Origin: Burkholderia sp. WP9
GTDB taxonomy: Bacteria > Pseudomonadota > Gammaproteobacteria > Burkholderiales > Burkholderiaceae
Reading direction: 5' to 3'
Length of the DNA stretch: 64,000 nt
NCBI RefSeq assembly: GCF_900104795.1
Contig: NZ_FNTG01000002.1
Coordinates: forward strand, 2,108,001 to 2,172,000
The notes beneath the pieces are model-generated. The model was not told where the DNA came from, did no database searches, and was given only the letters and a program-made list of their open reading frames with translations. This document shows, piece after piece, positions 37,761-46,393 of the stretch. Position 1 is the first letter of the stretch. Every line of letters starts with the position of its first letter. Made by a program: the position numbers and the translations under genes.

Positions 37761-37809
37761 ATAGCGATACATTTCGCTATTGACAAATAATTGCCTGCCG
37801 TCCTAAGAT
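37761..37809 (+). promoter_or_regulatory. promoter and operator of aromatic module
   Basis: A -35 box TTGACA (37780-37785) and -10 box TAAGAT (37804-37809) are 18 bases apart. The inverted repeat ATAGCG...CGCTAT (37761-37766 and 37775-37780) abuts the -35 box. Its placement fits an IclR-type operator shared by the divergent genes. Confidence 0.65.
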
Positions 37810-37944
37810 GCATTCACCCCGACACACCGGCGCAGTCACAGAGTCAAAACGGGGCGAGACAATCCTCCAATACCGTCAGCCCGCGCGGCATTCGCGCAGC
37901 CGGCCGTCTCGCCTCACGTCCAACTTTTGAGGGAGACACGCATC

Positions 37945-38904
37945 ATGGCAAAGGCATTCGCATCCCAGGCCGACCTGGAAGTCAAAAAAGTCACGTGGAC
38001 CAAGTTGTCCGAGAACGCCTACGCCTACACGGCTGAAGGCGATCCGAATTCGGGCGTGATCATCGGCGACGACGGCGTGCTGATCGTCGACACCACCGCC
38101 ACGCCGGCCATGGCGCAAGACCTCATCGCGAAGATTCGCAGCGTGACGGATAAGCCGATCAAATACGTCGTGCTGTCGCATTACCACGCGGTGCGCGTGC
38201 TCGGCGCATCGGCGTATTTCGAGGAAGGCGCGCAGGAGGTGATCGCGAGCCGCGGCACGTACGAAATGATCGTCGAGCGCGGCGAAGCGGACATGAAGTC
38301 GGAAATCGAGCGCTTTCCTCGCCTGTTCGCCGGTGTCGAAACGGTGCCGGGTTTGACGTGGCCCACGCTCGTCTTCGAAAAGGAAATGACGCTGTTCCTC
38401 GGCAAGCTCGAAGTGCGCATCGCGCATCTCGGCGCAGGTCACACCAAGGGCGACACGGTGGTGTGGCTGCCGTCGCAGAAGGTGCTGTTCTCCGGCGACC
38501 TGGTCGAGTACGACGCGGCCTGCTATTGCGGCGATGCCCAACTCGAACAATGGCCGGCCACGCTGGAAGCATTGCGCGCGCTGAAGGCCGACAAGCTCGT
38601 GCCGGGCCGCGGCCCCGCGCTGACCACGCCGGAAGACGTCAACAAAGGTCTGGATTACACGAAGGACTTCGTCACCACGCTGCTGCAGCAGGGCCGAGAA
38701 GCCGTCGAGCAGCAACTCGACCTGAAGGCCGCGATGGCGCACACGCGCAAGGCGATGGACCCGAAGTTCGGCCATGTCTTTATCTACGAGCACTGCCTGC
38801 CGTTCGACGTGTCGCGTGCTTTCGACGAAGCAAGCGGTATCACGCATCCGCGCATCTGGACCGCGCAACGCGACAAGGAAATGTGGGACGCGCTGCAAGC
38901 CTGA
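37945..38904 (+). CDS. MBL-fold hydrolase with incomplete metal site
   Basis: The product has 319 residues from ATG 37945 (GAGGGAG upstream). The metallo-beta-lactamase fold is clear: NSGVIIGDDGVLIVDTTAT, VVLSHYHAVRVLG, HLGAGHTKGDTVVWLP, VLFSGDLVEYD. The usual HxHxDH motif is HYHAVR here, so the Asp and His of site two are absent. The C-terminal GHG position reads GRG. GAGHTKGD and SGD ligands remain. It may use one metal or be a distinct subfamily. It begins the operon with a FAD monooxygenase, DUF2783 protein and MFS. Confidence 0.88.
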   Translation: MAKAFASQADLEVKKVTWTKLSENAYAYTAEGDPNSGVIIGDDGVLIVDTTATPAMAQDLIAKIRSVTDKPIKYVVLSHYHAVRVLGASAYFEEGAQEVIASRGTYEMIVERGEADMKSEIERFPRLFAGVETVPGLTWPTLVFEKEMTLFLGKLEVRIAHLGAGHTKGDTVVWLPSQKVLFSGDLVEYDAACYCGDAQLEQWPATLEALRALKADKLVPGRGPALTTPEDVNKGLDYTKDFVTTLLQQGREAVEQQLDLKAAMAHTRKAMDPKFGHVFIYEHCLPFDVSRAFDEASGITHPRIWTAQRDKEMWDALQA

Positions 38905-38958
38905 CCGAGACAGACGCACAGCAAGACAAAGCAGAGCAGAGAAGGACGGAGACACAAG

Positions 38959-40668
38959 ATGAGCACCAACTACCAGACGCTGTCGTTCGAGTACCAGCCG
39001 TGCCGTGAACAGAGCGCGCGAGGCGGCGCGGAGCAGGCGGTCTATCCCGTGATCGTGGTCGGCGCGGGCCCGGTGGGTCTCGCTACCGCGATCGATATCG
39101 CGCAGCAGGGCGTGCCGGTCGTGCTGGTCGACGACGATTGTTCGCTGTCCACCGGTTCGCGCGCGATCTGCTTTTCGAAGCGCTCGCTCGATATTTTCGA
39201 TCGCTTGGGGTGCGGCCAGCGAATGGTGGACAAGGGCATCAGCTGGAACGTCGGCAAGGTGTTCCTGAAAGACGAACTGGTGTACACGTTCAATCTGCAA
39301 CCGGAAGCGGGCCACAACCGGCCCGCCTTCATCAACCTGCAGCAATACTACGTTGAAGGCTTCCTGCTCGAACGCGCGCAGGAGATGCCCAATCTCGAGA
39401 TCCGCTGGAAAAGCAAAGTGGTCGGCGTGCAGCAAAGCGGTACGCCCGGCACTCACGACGCCGGCGTGACGCTGAGCGTTGATACGCCCAACGGTCAATA
39501 TGCGTTGCGCGGCCGCTATGTGGTTGCCGCCGACGGCTCGCGCAGTCCGATCCGCAACCTGATGGGACTCGACAGTAAAGGCGTGACGTTCAAGGATCGC
39601 TTCCTGATCGCCGACGTCAAGATGGAAGCCGAGTTTCCAACCGAACGCTGGTTCTGGTTCGATCCGCCGTTCCATCCGAATCAGTCGGTGCTGCTGCATC
39701 GTCAGCCGGATAACGTGTGGCGGATCGATTTCCAGTTAGGTTGGGACGCCGATCCGGTGCTGGAAAAGACGCCGGAGCGCGTGATCCCGCGCGTGCGTGC
39801 GTTGCTCGGGCCGGACGCGAAGTTCGAGCTGGAATGGGTCAGCGTCTATACGTTTTCGTGTTTGCGCATGGACCGCTTTCGCCACGGCAACGTGCTGTTC
39901 GCCGGCGACTCGGCGCATGGCGTGTCGCCGTTCGGCGCACGCGGTGCGAATAGCGGCGTGCAGGATGCGGAAAATCTCGCATGGAAGCTGGCCATGGTGC
40001 TCGAAGGCAAGGCCTCCGACGCTTTGCTCGACACCTATGCGAGCGAACGCGAATTCGCCGCTGACGAAAACATCCGCAACTCCACCCGCTCCACCGATTT
40101 CATTACGCCGAAGAGCCCCGTGAGCCGTGTGTTCCGCGACGCGGTGCTGAAGCTCTCGCGTCATCATCCGTTCGCGCGGCAATTGACCAACAGCGGCCGT
40201 CTCTCGGTGCCGGCGGTGCTGCGCGATTCTCCGCTGAATACAGCGGACAGCGAGCCTTTCGAAGGGGCAATGGTGCCGGGCGCGTCGTGCGTGGATGCGC
40301 CGATGCAGGTGGCGGGACAGCCCGCGTGGCTCTTGCAGCACCTCGGCCAGCAATTCACCGGCGTGCTGTTCTGTGGCGGGCAAGGTGTCGATCAGTCTAC
40401 TCAGGCCGCACTGGACGCGTTGCGCAGCGGACCGATTCCGTTGAAGCTCGTGGTGGTGACGCGTGACTCCGAACAGCGCGGCGCGTTGGCAGGCGCTCAA
40501 GTCGCGCACGATATCGAAGGGCTGGCCCACTCGCGTTATGACGCAACGCCCGGCACGTTCTATCTGATTCGTCCGGACCAGCATGTTTGCGCGCGCTGGC
40601 GGCAGCTTGCTGCGGCTGATGTGGAAGCCGCATTGAAACGCGCGCTGTACGTGGAAGGCACGGCTTGA
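38959..40668 (+). CDS. FAD-dependent aromatic ring monooxygenase
   Basis: This 569-residue class A flavoprotein monooxygenase has the N-terminal Rossmann motif VIVVGAGPVGLATAIDIAQ, the mid-sequence VVAADGSRSPIRNLMG and the FAD-binding GNVLFAGDSAHGVSPFGARGANSGVQDAENLAWKLAMVL. That places it with MhpA/PheA-type phenol or hydroxyphenylpropionate hydroxylases. A C-terminal thioredoxin-like region (from about 430) is typical of the group. It probably hydroxylates an aromatic acid using NAD(P)H and oxygen. It is preceded by the MBL gene and followed by a DUF2783 gene 63 bases on. No ring-cleavage gene is nearby. Confidence 0.92.
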   Translation: MSTNYQTLSFEYQPCREQSARGGAEQAVYPVIVVGAGPVGLATAIDIAQQGVPVVLVDDDCSLSTGSRAICFSKRSLDIFDRLGCGQRMVDKGISWNVGKVFLKDELVYTFNLQPEAGHNRPAFINLQQYYVEGFLLERAQEMPNLEIRWKSKVVGVQQSGTPGTHDAGVTLSVDTPNGQYALRGRYVVAADGSRSPIRNLMGLDSKGVTFKDRFLIADVKMEAEFPTERWFWFDPPFHPNQSVLLHRQPDNVWRIDFQLGWDADPVLEKTPERVIPRVRALLGPDAKFELEWVSVYTFSCLRMDRFRHGNVLFAGDSAHGVSPFGARGANSGVQDAENLAWKLAMVLEGKASDALLDTYASEREFAADENIRNSTRSTDFITPKSPVSRVFRDAVLKLSRHHPFARQLTNSGRLSVPAVLRDSPLNTADSEPFEGAMVPGASCVDAPMQVAGQPAWLLQHLGQQFTGVLFCGGQGVDQSTQAALDALRSGPIPLKLVVVTRDSEQRGALAGAQVAHDIEGLAHSRYDATPGTFYLIRPDQHVCARWRQLAAADVEAALKRALYVEGTA

Positions 40669-40731
40669 ACGTCCGGCAAAAGCGGCTCGCGTAGCACGCG
40701 CCGCATCAGCAAAAAATAGCAGGAGACAGAC

Positions 40732-40971
40732 ATGACACTGAACACGCAACCGAATCTCGCCCGTCCCGACGATTTCTACGAGGCGTTGATCGATATGCAT
40801 CGGGATCTGGACGATGCGCAGAGCCAATCGGCCAATGCGCAACTGATCCTGCTGCTCGCCAACCATATCGGCGATCACGCCACGCTGCTCGAAGCGATGC
40901 AGCATGCGCGCGAGGGGGTGATCGACGTTTCTTCGGGGCGCGGCGCGCAGTCGCATCCGTTGGCGGCCTGA
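40732..40971 (+). CDS. DUF2783 family small protein
   Basis: The product has 79 residues. NLARPDDFYEALIDMHRDLDDAQSQSANAQLILLLANHIGD is the DUF2783 signature. Such genes often sit next to FAD-dependent aromatic monooxygenases, as here. The ATG at 40732 has AGGAGA upstream. A helper or accessory role is inferred only from context. Confidence 0.88.
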   Translation: MTLNTQPNLARPDDFYEALIDMHRDLDDAQSQSANAQLILLLANHIGDHATLLEAMQHAREGVIDVSSGRGAQSHPLAA

Positions 40972-41165
40972 CCCGGCTCTCGTAGAACCCTGAACCCGTA
41001 CCTGTAACGAAAACCCGCGCGTGGCCGTTCGTGCCACGCGCAACCCACGACGGCAACGCGGCGTGTCGACCACCTCGCCTGCCGTTTCAGTAGCAGACAA
41101 CAACGCGGCGCAGCAAGACGCCGGACCCAACGGGTCCGTTGGACCCTCACGTTTGGAGATAACCG

Positions 41166-42494
41166 ATGAGCCAACCCCTCGCCCCCGCGCTCGAGCCGGG
41201 CGCATCCGCTGCCGCGCACGACGACCTGCTGTATCGCAAGGTTTCGCTACGGATCATTCCGTTTCTGTTTCTCTGTTATGTGGTGTCGTTTCTCGATCGC
41301 ATCAATATCGGCTTTGCGCAATTGCAGATGAAGCACGATCTCGGCTTCAGCGACGCAATGTACGGGCTTGGCGCCGCGGTCTTCTATGTGGGATACGTGT
41401 TGTGCGAAGTGCCGAGCAACATGCTGCTCGCCCGCTTCGGCGCACGCCGCACGTTCACGCGGATCATGCTGCTGTGGGGGATTGCGTCGGTCGGCATGAT
41501 GCTGGTGTCGAAACCCACGCACTTCTATGTGTTGCGCTTCATGCTTGGCGTGTTCGAAGCGGGCTTCTTTCCCGGCATCGTGCTGTATCTCACCTACTGG
41601 TATCCGGCGCGGCGGCGCGCGGCCGTGCTGTCGATCTTCTTCGCGGGTGTGGCGGTGGCAGGGGTGCTCGGTGGCCTCGTGTCCGGCTGGATCATGCGTG
41701 ACATGGGCGGCGTGCTGGGCCTGTTCGGCTGGCAATGGATGTTCGTGATCGAAGGCGCGCCCGCCATCGTGCTCGGCCTGCTTGCCGCGTTCTATCTGGT
41801 GGACGGCCCGCAACATGCCGCGTGGCTCACCGCCGCGGAGAAAGCGCAATTGATCGCGCAACGCGACGAAGACCGCCGGCCTGCGGCTGACGCGCATTCG
41901 TCCCGCTCGTTCACGCAGGCGTTGCGTAATCCGCGGGTCTATCTGTTCGCGTTCGTCTACTTTTCGCTGACCTGCGCCTCGCTCACGCTGAACTTCTGGA
42001 TGCCGCTGATGATTCGCGACTTCGGGGTGCACGATGTACTCGCCATCAGCCTGTACACGGTGATTCCCAACGCCATCGGCGCGGTGGGGCTGATTCTGAT
42101 CGCGCGTCATTCGGATCGCCATGGTGAACGTCGCCGGCATTTCGCGGTGTGCACGATTGGCGGCGGCGTGGCGCTCTCGTTGCTGACGCTTCATCTGAGC
42201 AGCTTTCCCGCGATGCTCGCGATTCTTTCTCTGGCTGCGGTGCTGATCTTCGCGGCCCTGCCGATCTTCTGGACGGTGCCGTCGGGGTATTTGTCCGGCA
42301 CGGCGGCGGCGGCCGGGATCGCGCTGATCAGCAGCATCGGCATTACGAGCGGTATTGTCAGTCCGTGGGTGATCGGGTTGATCAAGACGCACACCGGGAG
42401 CATGGACAACGCGCTGTATGTGCTGACCGCGTTGCTGTTCGTCAGCGGCGTGGCAATGGTGCTCGGCGTGCCGAAGGACGGCAAACGCGCGTGA
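41166..42494 (+). CDS. MFS transporter, anion:cation symporter type
   Basis: This 442-residue inner-membrane protein has twelve predicted helices. KVSLRIIPFLFLCYVVSFLDRINIGFAQLQM and GYVLCEVPSNMLLARFGARRTFTRIMLLWGIAS are hallmarks of the ACS/phthalate permease family, which imports organic anions such as aromatic acids. ATG 41166 has GGAGATAA upstream. It is last gene of the aromatic module and probably imports the substrate of the FAD monooxygenase. Confidence 0.92.
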   Translation: MSQPLAPALEPGASAAAHDDLLYRKVSLRIIPFLFLCYVVSFLDRINIGFAQLQMKHDLGFSDAMYGLGAAVFYVGYVLCEVPSNMLLARFGARRTFTRIMLLWGIASVGMMLVSKPTHFYVLRFMLGVFEAGFFPGIVLYLTYWYPARRRAAVLSIFFAGVAVAGVLGGLVSGWIMRDMGGVLGLFGWQWMFVIEGAPAIVLGLLAAFYLVDGPQHAAWLTAAEKAQLIAQRDEDRRPAADAHSSRSFTQALRNPRVYLFAFVYFSLTCASLTLNFWMPLMIRDFGVHDVLAISLYTVIPNAIGAVGLILIARHSDRHGERRRHFAVCTIGGGVALSLLTLHLSSFPAMLAILSLAAVLIFAALPIFWTVPSGYLSGTAAAAGIALISSIGITSGIVSPWVIGLIKTHTGSMDNALYVLTALLFVSGVAMVLGVPKDGKRA

Positions 42495-42579
42495 AGACGC
42501 GTACCGGTCCGGACGGGATTATGGGGTACAGTCGCGAGTATTCTGTTGCGACAGCCCGTAGACCGTCCGAACCTTCGCG

Positions 42580-43278
42580 ATGCATTTCATCGACCCTGTT
42601 CCGCTGCCGCACGACGGCCCGTCCGACATTGCAGTGTGGCGGATCGATATCGACTTCGCCGAGTCGCTGAACGCCCCGGCTTTCGCGTCCCTTAGCGACG
42701 AAGAACTCACGCGCGCCCGTCACTTTCGCCGTCATGAAGACGCGTTGCGTTTCGCCACCGTGCGTGCCGCGTTGCGTGAGCAACTCGCGCGGGGCCTTGG
42801 CATCGCGGCACACGCCGTGCGCTTTGCAGCCGATGCCAACCACCGTCCTCATCTCGCGGAGTCGGATCGCTTCGATTTCAACGTGTCGCATGCGGGCGAG
42901 CATGGCCTGATCGCGATCTCGCCGATGCGGCGCGTCGGTGTCGATATCGAGCAGCACAGCGACACATTCGATTGGCATTCGATCGCGACGCTGACGCTCG
43001 ATCCGAAAGAAGCCGTATGGATCGAAGGTCTCGACGCGGCTCGGCAAACCGCTGCGTTTTACGATGCATGGGTTGCCAAGGAAGCGCTCGTCAAAACGAC
43101 GGGCGCGGGCATCACGCGCGGGTTGCAACATCTGACGGTGCTGCCGCGTGAGAGCATGCGCGTGACGCTGCGCAATCAGATTCCCGACGACATGCGTGAA
43201 GTCGACGCGCGCTGGCTTGCCGCGCCGGACGGCTACGCGGCGTGCGTCGCCTGGTCGGCGACGGCGTTGCGGCGCTAG
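42580..43278 (+). CDS. 4'-phosphopantetheinyl transferase (Sfp type)
   Basis: The product has 232 residues. It transfers phosphopantetheine from CoA to carrier proteins of polyketide/nonribosomal or fatty-acid synthases. Metal and substrate residues are present: FNVSHAGEHGLIAI, the GVDIE motif and the WVAKEALVK motif. N-terminal LSDEELTRARHFRRHEDALRFATVRAALRE is also typical. No synthase gene lies in the window. It is convergent with a related but degenerate protein at 43306-44205. Confidence 0.92.
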   Translation: MHFIDPVPLPHDGPSDIAVWRIDIDFAESLNAPAFASLSDEELTRARHFRRHEDALRFATVRAALREQLARGLGIAAHAVRFAADANHRPHLAESDRFDFNVSHAGEHGLIAISPMRRVGVDIEQHSDTFDWHSIATLTLDPKEAVWIEGLDAARQTAAFYDAWVAKEALVKTTGAGITRGLQHLTVLPRESMRVTLRNQIPDDMREVDARWLAAPDGYAACVAWSATALRR

Positions 43279-43305
43279 AGGCCATAGAGCGGCCCATGCA
43301 GCGCG

Positions 43306-44205
43306 TTACGCGTTTGCTTCCCCAAATACCAATGACTTCGGCCAGCCAAACGTATGTACCTGTGTGAGCGGCTGCGCTAGCGCGACCGCCGCACGAATCT
43401 TGCCGGCCATCGGCACATCGAGTACATGCCAGCGGCCATATTCCGCGAGATCGAACGCGCCGGTCGCGGTGGGACTGAACAGCAGTTCGAGATCGATATC
43501 GACAGGCGCGTAACGCAACGCACTGCAAAGGCTGCTATAGCGAGCGTGCCGGCGCGATGCTTCCGGCGTCTGATCCGGCGCCGCGCCGGGCGCGGGCACG
43601 ACGACACTCAATCCGAGCGTTGTCGATGCAACACCGATCATGATCCAGATACCGCCGTACGCGATATCGATTGTGATGCCGCGGCCGTCGCGCGGATGGC
43701 GCGCGCGCAGTTTCTCGTTGCCGTCGTCGTGTAGATCGACGGCGTGCGGCTCGCAGTCGAACAGGTGAGCGACGATCCACCGCACCACCACGCGCGCGCT
43801 GATGAAGCGTTTGCGCAATGCGGTGTTGGGATGCAGTCGCGCACGCTCGCGCTCGGTCTTGGAGAGCCAGTTATCGCCTTCCTGCACGGGCACCGGTAGC
43901 CATTCGCAGCGGAATCGCCACAGATGTAATTCGCCTGCGCGTGGTGCGACGACATTGTGTGGACGGCTACGCGTCAGTGGATGGCACTGGAATGCCGTTG
44001 CCGTGGCGATCTCGCGTGCGAGTCGGGCGGCGTGCGCTGCAGGTGCGCCAGCGGCGCCCTCAGCGGTGCCCTCATCGGTGCGCTCAACTGCGCTTGCAAC
44101 TGAGCCTTCAATTGCGCCTTCAACGCCGCCTTCAACTGCGCGTGACGCGCCGCTGTCGCGCCCACGCGAGGCCGTTAGACAAACCTGGTCCGAGTCCAAT
44201 GACAT
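43306..44205 (-). CDS. degenerate PPTase-like protein
   Basis: The product has 299 residues. After an N-terminal low-complexity stretch (VEGGVEGAIEGSVASAVE), the region from about residue 80 resembles an Sfp-type transferase: ELHLWRFRCEWLP, LSKTERERARLHPNTALRKRFISARVVVRWIVAHLF, and IDIAYGGIWIMIGVAST where FNVSHxxxxxxIAI is expected. But the catalytic GVDIE is LSVVV here, and the W-KEA motif is absent. It is therefore probably inactive, perhaps a regulator or scaffold. Its start lies 12 bases after the stop of the upstream 159-aa gene, and the pair is preceded by a Fur-box-like palindrome. Confidence 0.7.
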   Translation of the reverse strand: MSLDSDQVCLTASRGRDSGASRAVEGGVEGAIEGSVASAVERTDEGTAEGAAGAPAAHAARLAREIATATAFQCHPLTRSRPHNVVAPRAGELHLWRFRCEWLPVPVQEGDNWLSKTERERARLHPNTALRKRFISARVVVRWIVAHLFDCEPHAVDLHDDGNEKLRARHPRDGRGITIDIAYGGIWIMIGVASTTLGLSVVVPAPGAAPDQTPEASRRHARYSSLCSALRYAPVDIDLELLFSPTATGAFDLAEYGRWHVLDVPMAGKIRAAVALAQPLTQVHTFGWPKSLVFGEANA

Positions 44206-44217
44206 AGGCCGGCTTCC

Positions 44218-44697
44218 TCAATGCATGTACGTGACGCGCCGTGCTTGCACGTCGAGTTCCACACCGGCGTCGAGCAAATCGATGGCGAACCAGCGAATCA
44301 ACTTCAGAACACCGCTAACCGCGGGCGCCGGCAGCCAGTCGTTCAGCATGCGCAACGCGGCGCCGCTGTGCGTTTTTTGCAGCAGCGCGATGGTTTGCAA
44401 AACCACCGCTTCGTCTTTGCCGAGATCGCGGGCGCAGCGGCAGCGCATGTCGAGCGGACGATACGACACGTGCATCAGCGAACGCATCAGCAGATCGAAG
44501 TGTTCGATGCCGTCCTGGCGCAAGCCGGCGCCGCTGAGTATCTCGCGCCAGTGCGCATCGCCGCTCGCCGTCTCGCAAGAGGGACGCAGCCAGGTGCGCA
44601 CGGCGCTCAGGACGGTGCGATCGGGGGCGTCGGCGGAATCGGCCGGATGGTCGTCGATCAGTTCCGGGCGGCCGGTGTGCTGAGAGCGAAAGTTCAT
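44218..44697 (-). CDS. conserved hypothetical protein in Fur-box operon
   Basis: The product has 159 residues from ATG 44697, supported by AGGAG nine bases upstream. It is soluble and mostly helical: LSAVRTWLRPSC, HFDLLMRSLMHVSYRPLDMRCRCARDLGKDEAVVLQTIALLQ, ending LIRWFAIDLLDAGVELDVQARRVTYMH. I recognise no domain. It is first gene of a two-gene unit with the PPTase-like protein. The 29-bp palindrome at 44889-44917 suggests iron control. Confidence 0.7.
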   Translation of the reverse strand: MNFRSQHTGRPELIDDHPADSADAPDRTVLSAVRTWLRPSCETASGDAHWREILSGAGLRQDGIEHFDLLMRSLMHVSYRPLDMRCRCARDLGKDEAVVLQTIALLQKTHSGAALRMLNDWLPAPAVSGVLKLIRWFAIDLLDAGVELDVQARRVTYMH

Positions 44698-45105
44698 CGA
44701 TGCTCCTGGGTGGACACGGTCCAACGAATCGCGCCGGCCAGATGGGACAGACGCCGCGTCGCAGGCCAGCGCATGTCGTGCGACGGATGGGCGATGACGC
44801 AGAACCTGCGTCAGAGGTTATGTCGGGTGCCGGCATCAGCTGCTTGGTTCACCTTGAGCCGGCTGGGTTGGATGATGAGCCAAATTCCGTCTAAATGCAA
44901 ATCATTCGCATTTAGACGTGTTGTCAGAGTGATGCACGTCCGGCGCCTGCCGCAACACGTGCGCGGCCATGGCGCAGAAGGTCGATGCCATAACGCAACT
45001 AACGGTCAACCCCGCGAGGCGTCCGCGGATATGATGGCGAAGTGCCGAATTCAGCCTTTCCGGCACAAACGGCTTGCAGTCTCCTTGCCCACTTCCGCCA
45101 GCCAA
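44698..45105. other. divergent region, hypothetical gene / MFS
   Basis: The region has 408 bases without a gene. A plus-strand frame runs through it into the MFS gene but has no family resemblance. The Fur-box-like palindrome lies in its middle at 44889-44917. Confidence 0.5.
44889..44917. promoter_or_regulatory. Fur-box-like perfect palindrome
   Basis: GTCTAAATGC (44889-44898) and GCATTTAGAC (44908-44917) are exact inverted repeats around AAATCATTC. Read on the minus strand, the core AATGCGAATGATTTGCATT matches the Fur consensus AATG.GAATGATT..CATT closely. It is placed to control the minus-strand pair at 44697-43306 and possibly the MFS gene at 45106. Confidence 0.7.
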
Positions 45106-46335
45106 ATGCCGATAAAAACACTCGACGCCGCCTCGACTTCCAAGCCTGCCCAGACGGCGCAGCGCCTCCCCACGCTGATGCTTGCCGCCACGCTGTCGCT
45201 AGGAAGCGCGATTGCGCTCGGGCTTGCCCGTTTCGCCTACGCGCTGCTGTTGCCGTCGATGAAACTCGACCTCGGCTGGAGCTTCGCGCAAGCCGGCGCG
45301 ATGAACACGGCTAATGCGTTGGGTTATCTGCTCGGTGCGCTGGCTTTTCCGCGCCTTGCGCGCCGCTGGTCAGCCGGCGCGCTGTTTGGCGGCGGTTGCG
45401 TGGCGACGGCGCTTCTAATGGCCGGCAGCGGCCTGGTTGCCGACACGCACTCACTGCTCGCGCTGCGCGTGGTCACCGGCGCGAGCAGTGCGGGGATTTT
45501 TATCAGCGGTGGCGTGTTGGCGGCACGGCTTGCGTCGGCGAGACCGCACGACGCGGGGCTTGTCCTCGGCTTGTATTACGGCGGCACGGGGTGGGGCATC
45601 GTGGCGTCGTCGGTGCTGGTGCCGCTGACCATTGTCAACGTCGCGCACGGTTGGCAGTTCGCGTGGTTCGCACTCGCGCTCGCGTGCGCGGTGCTCGCCG
45701 CGGTGGCCGTCGGTGCGGCGCGAAAAATCGAGAGCGTGCATCCGACGCTGTCGTCAGCTGCGCAGTCACACACGGCCGCCAACGCGCCCCGCTGGCCGCG
45801 ATTCAGTCTGGCGCTGACGGGATACGGATTGTTCGGCGTCGGCTATATCGGCTACATGACGTTCATCGTCGCGTTGCTGCGCAATGCGGGCATGAGCGCG
45901 GCTGTCGTCACAGGCTTCTATCTGCTGCTCGGCGTGGCGACCGTGGTGTCGGCGCGCGTGTGGTCGAGTCTGCTCGACCGTATGCGCGGCGGCCAGGCGC
46001 TTGCGGTCCTCAACACATTGCTTGCAGTGGCGACGCTGCTGCCCGCGCTGTTCACGCAGCCTTGGGTGGCGTTCGTATCCGGCGCGCTGTTCGGCGCGAC
46101 ATTCCTTTCGGCCGTGGCGTCGACTACGGCCTTTGTGCGCCACAATCTGCCCGCGAGTCACTGGGCCAAGGGCATCAGCGCGTTCACAATCGTGTTCGCG
46201 TTCGGACAGATCGTCGGGCCGATGGTGATCGGCTGGGTCTCGGACGGCGCGGGCCTCGCGCGCGGGCTGGTGTATTCCGCGCTGTTGCTCGCGGCAGGCG
46301 CGGTGCTGGCGGCGTGTCAGAAGCCGCTGCGTTGA
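45106..46335 (+). CDS. YbfB/YjiJ family MFS transporter
   Basis: This 409-residue inner-membrane protein has about twelve helices: SLGSAIALGLARFAYALLLPSMKLDLGWSFAQAGAMNTANALGYLLGAL, then VVTGASSAGIFISGGVLAA. This matches the YbfB/YjiJ group of major facilitator proteins. The reading frame is open far upstream, but ATG 45106 gives the family N-terminus; the ribosome site is weak. A second member of the group lies at 56489-57718. The Fur-like palindrome 189 bases upstream may control it. Confidence 0.88.
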   Translation: MPIKTLDAASTSKPAQTAQRLPTLMLAATLSLGSAIALGLARFAYALLLPSMKLDLGWSFAQAGAMNTANALGYLLGALAFPRLARRWSAGALFGGGCVATALLMAGSGLVADTHSLLALRVVTGASSAGIFISGGVLAARLASARPHDAGLVLGLYYGGTGWGIVASSVLVPLTIVNVAHGWQFAWFALALACAVLAAVAVGAARKIESVHPTLSSAAQSHTAANAPRWPRFSLALTGYGLFGVGYIGYMTFIVALLRNAGMSAAVVTGFYLLLGVATVVSARVWSSLLDRMRGGQALAVLNTLLAVATLLPALFTQPWVAFVSGALFGATFLSAVASTTAFVRHNLPASHWAKGISAFTIVFAFGQIVGPMVIGWVSDGAGLARGLVYSALLLAAGAVLAACQKPLR

Positions 46336-46393
46336 TTGTGGGTCCGCGCATGCAGGCAAGTGCGCCGCGCGCCCACGTTTCGCTCCTCACACG

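Noticed and set aside
37876..39699. 607-codon minus-strand open frame opposite the MBL and FAD genes
   Set aside because: It spans two well-supported genes and their gap, with no ribosome site or domain; a product of codon bias.
44221..45105. N-terminal extension of the MFS frame
   Set aside because: It overlaps an opposite-strand gene, lacks family resemblance and includes the Fur-like palindrome; the MFS starts at 45106.
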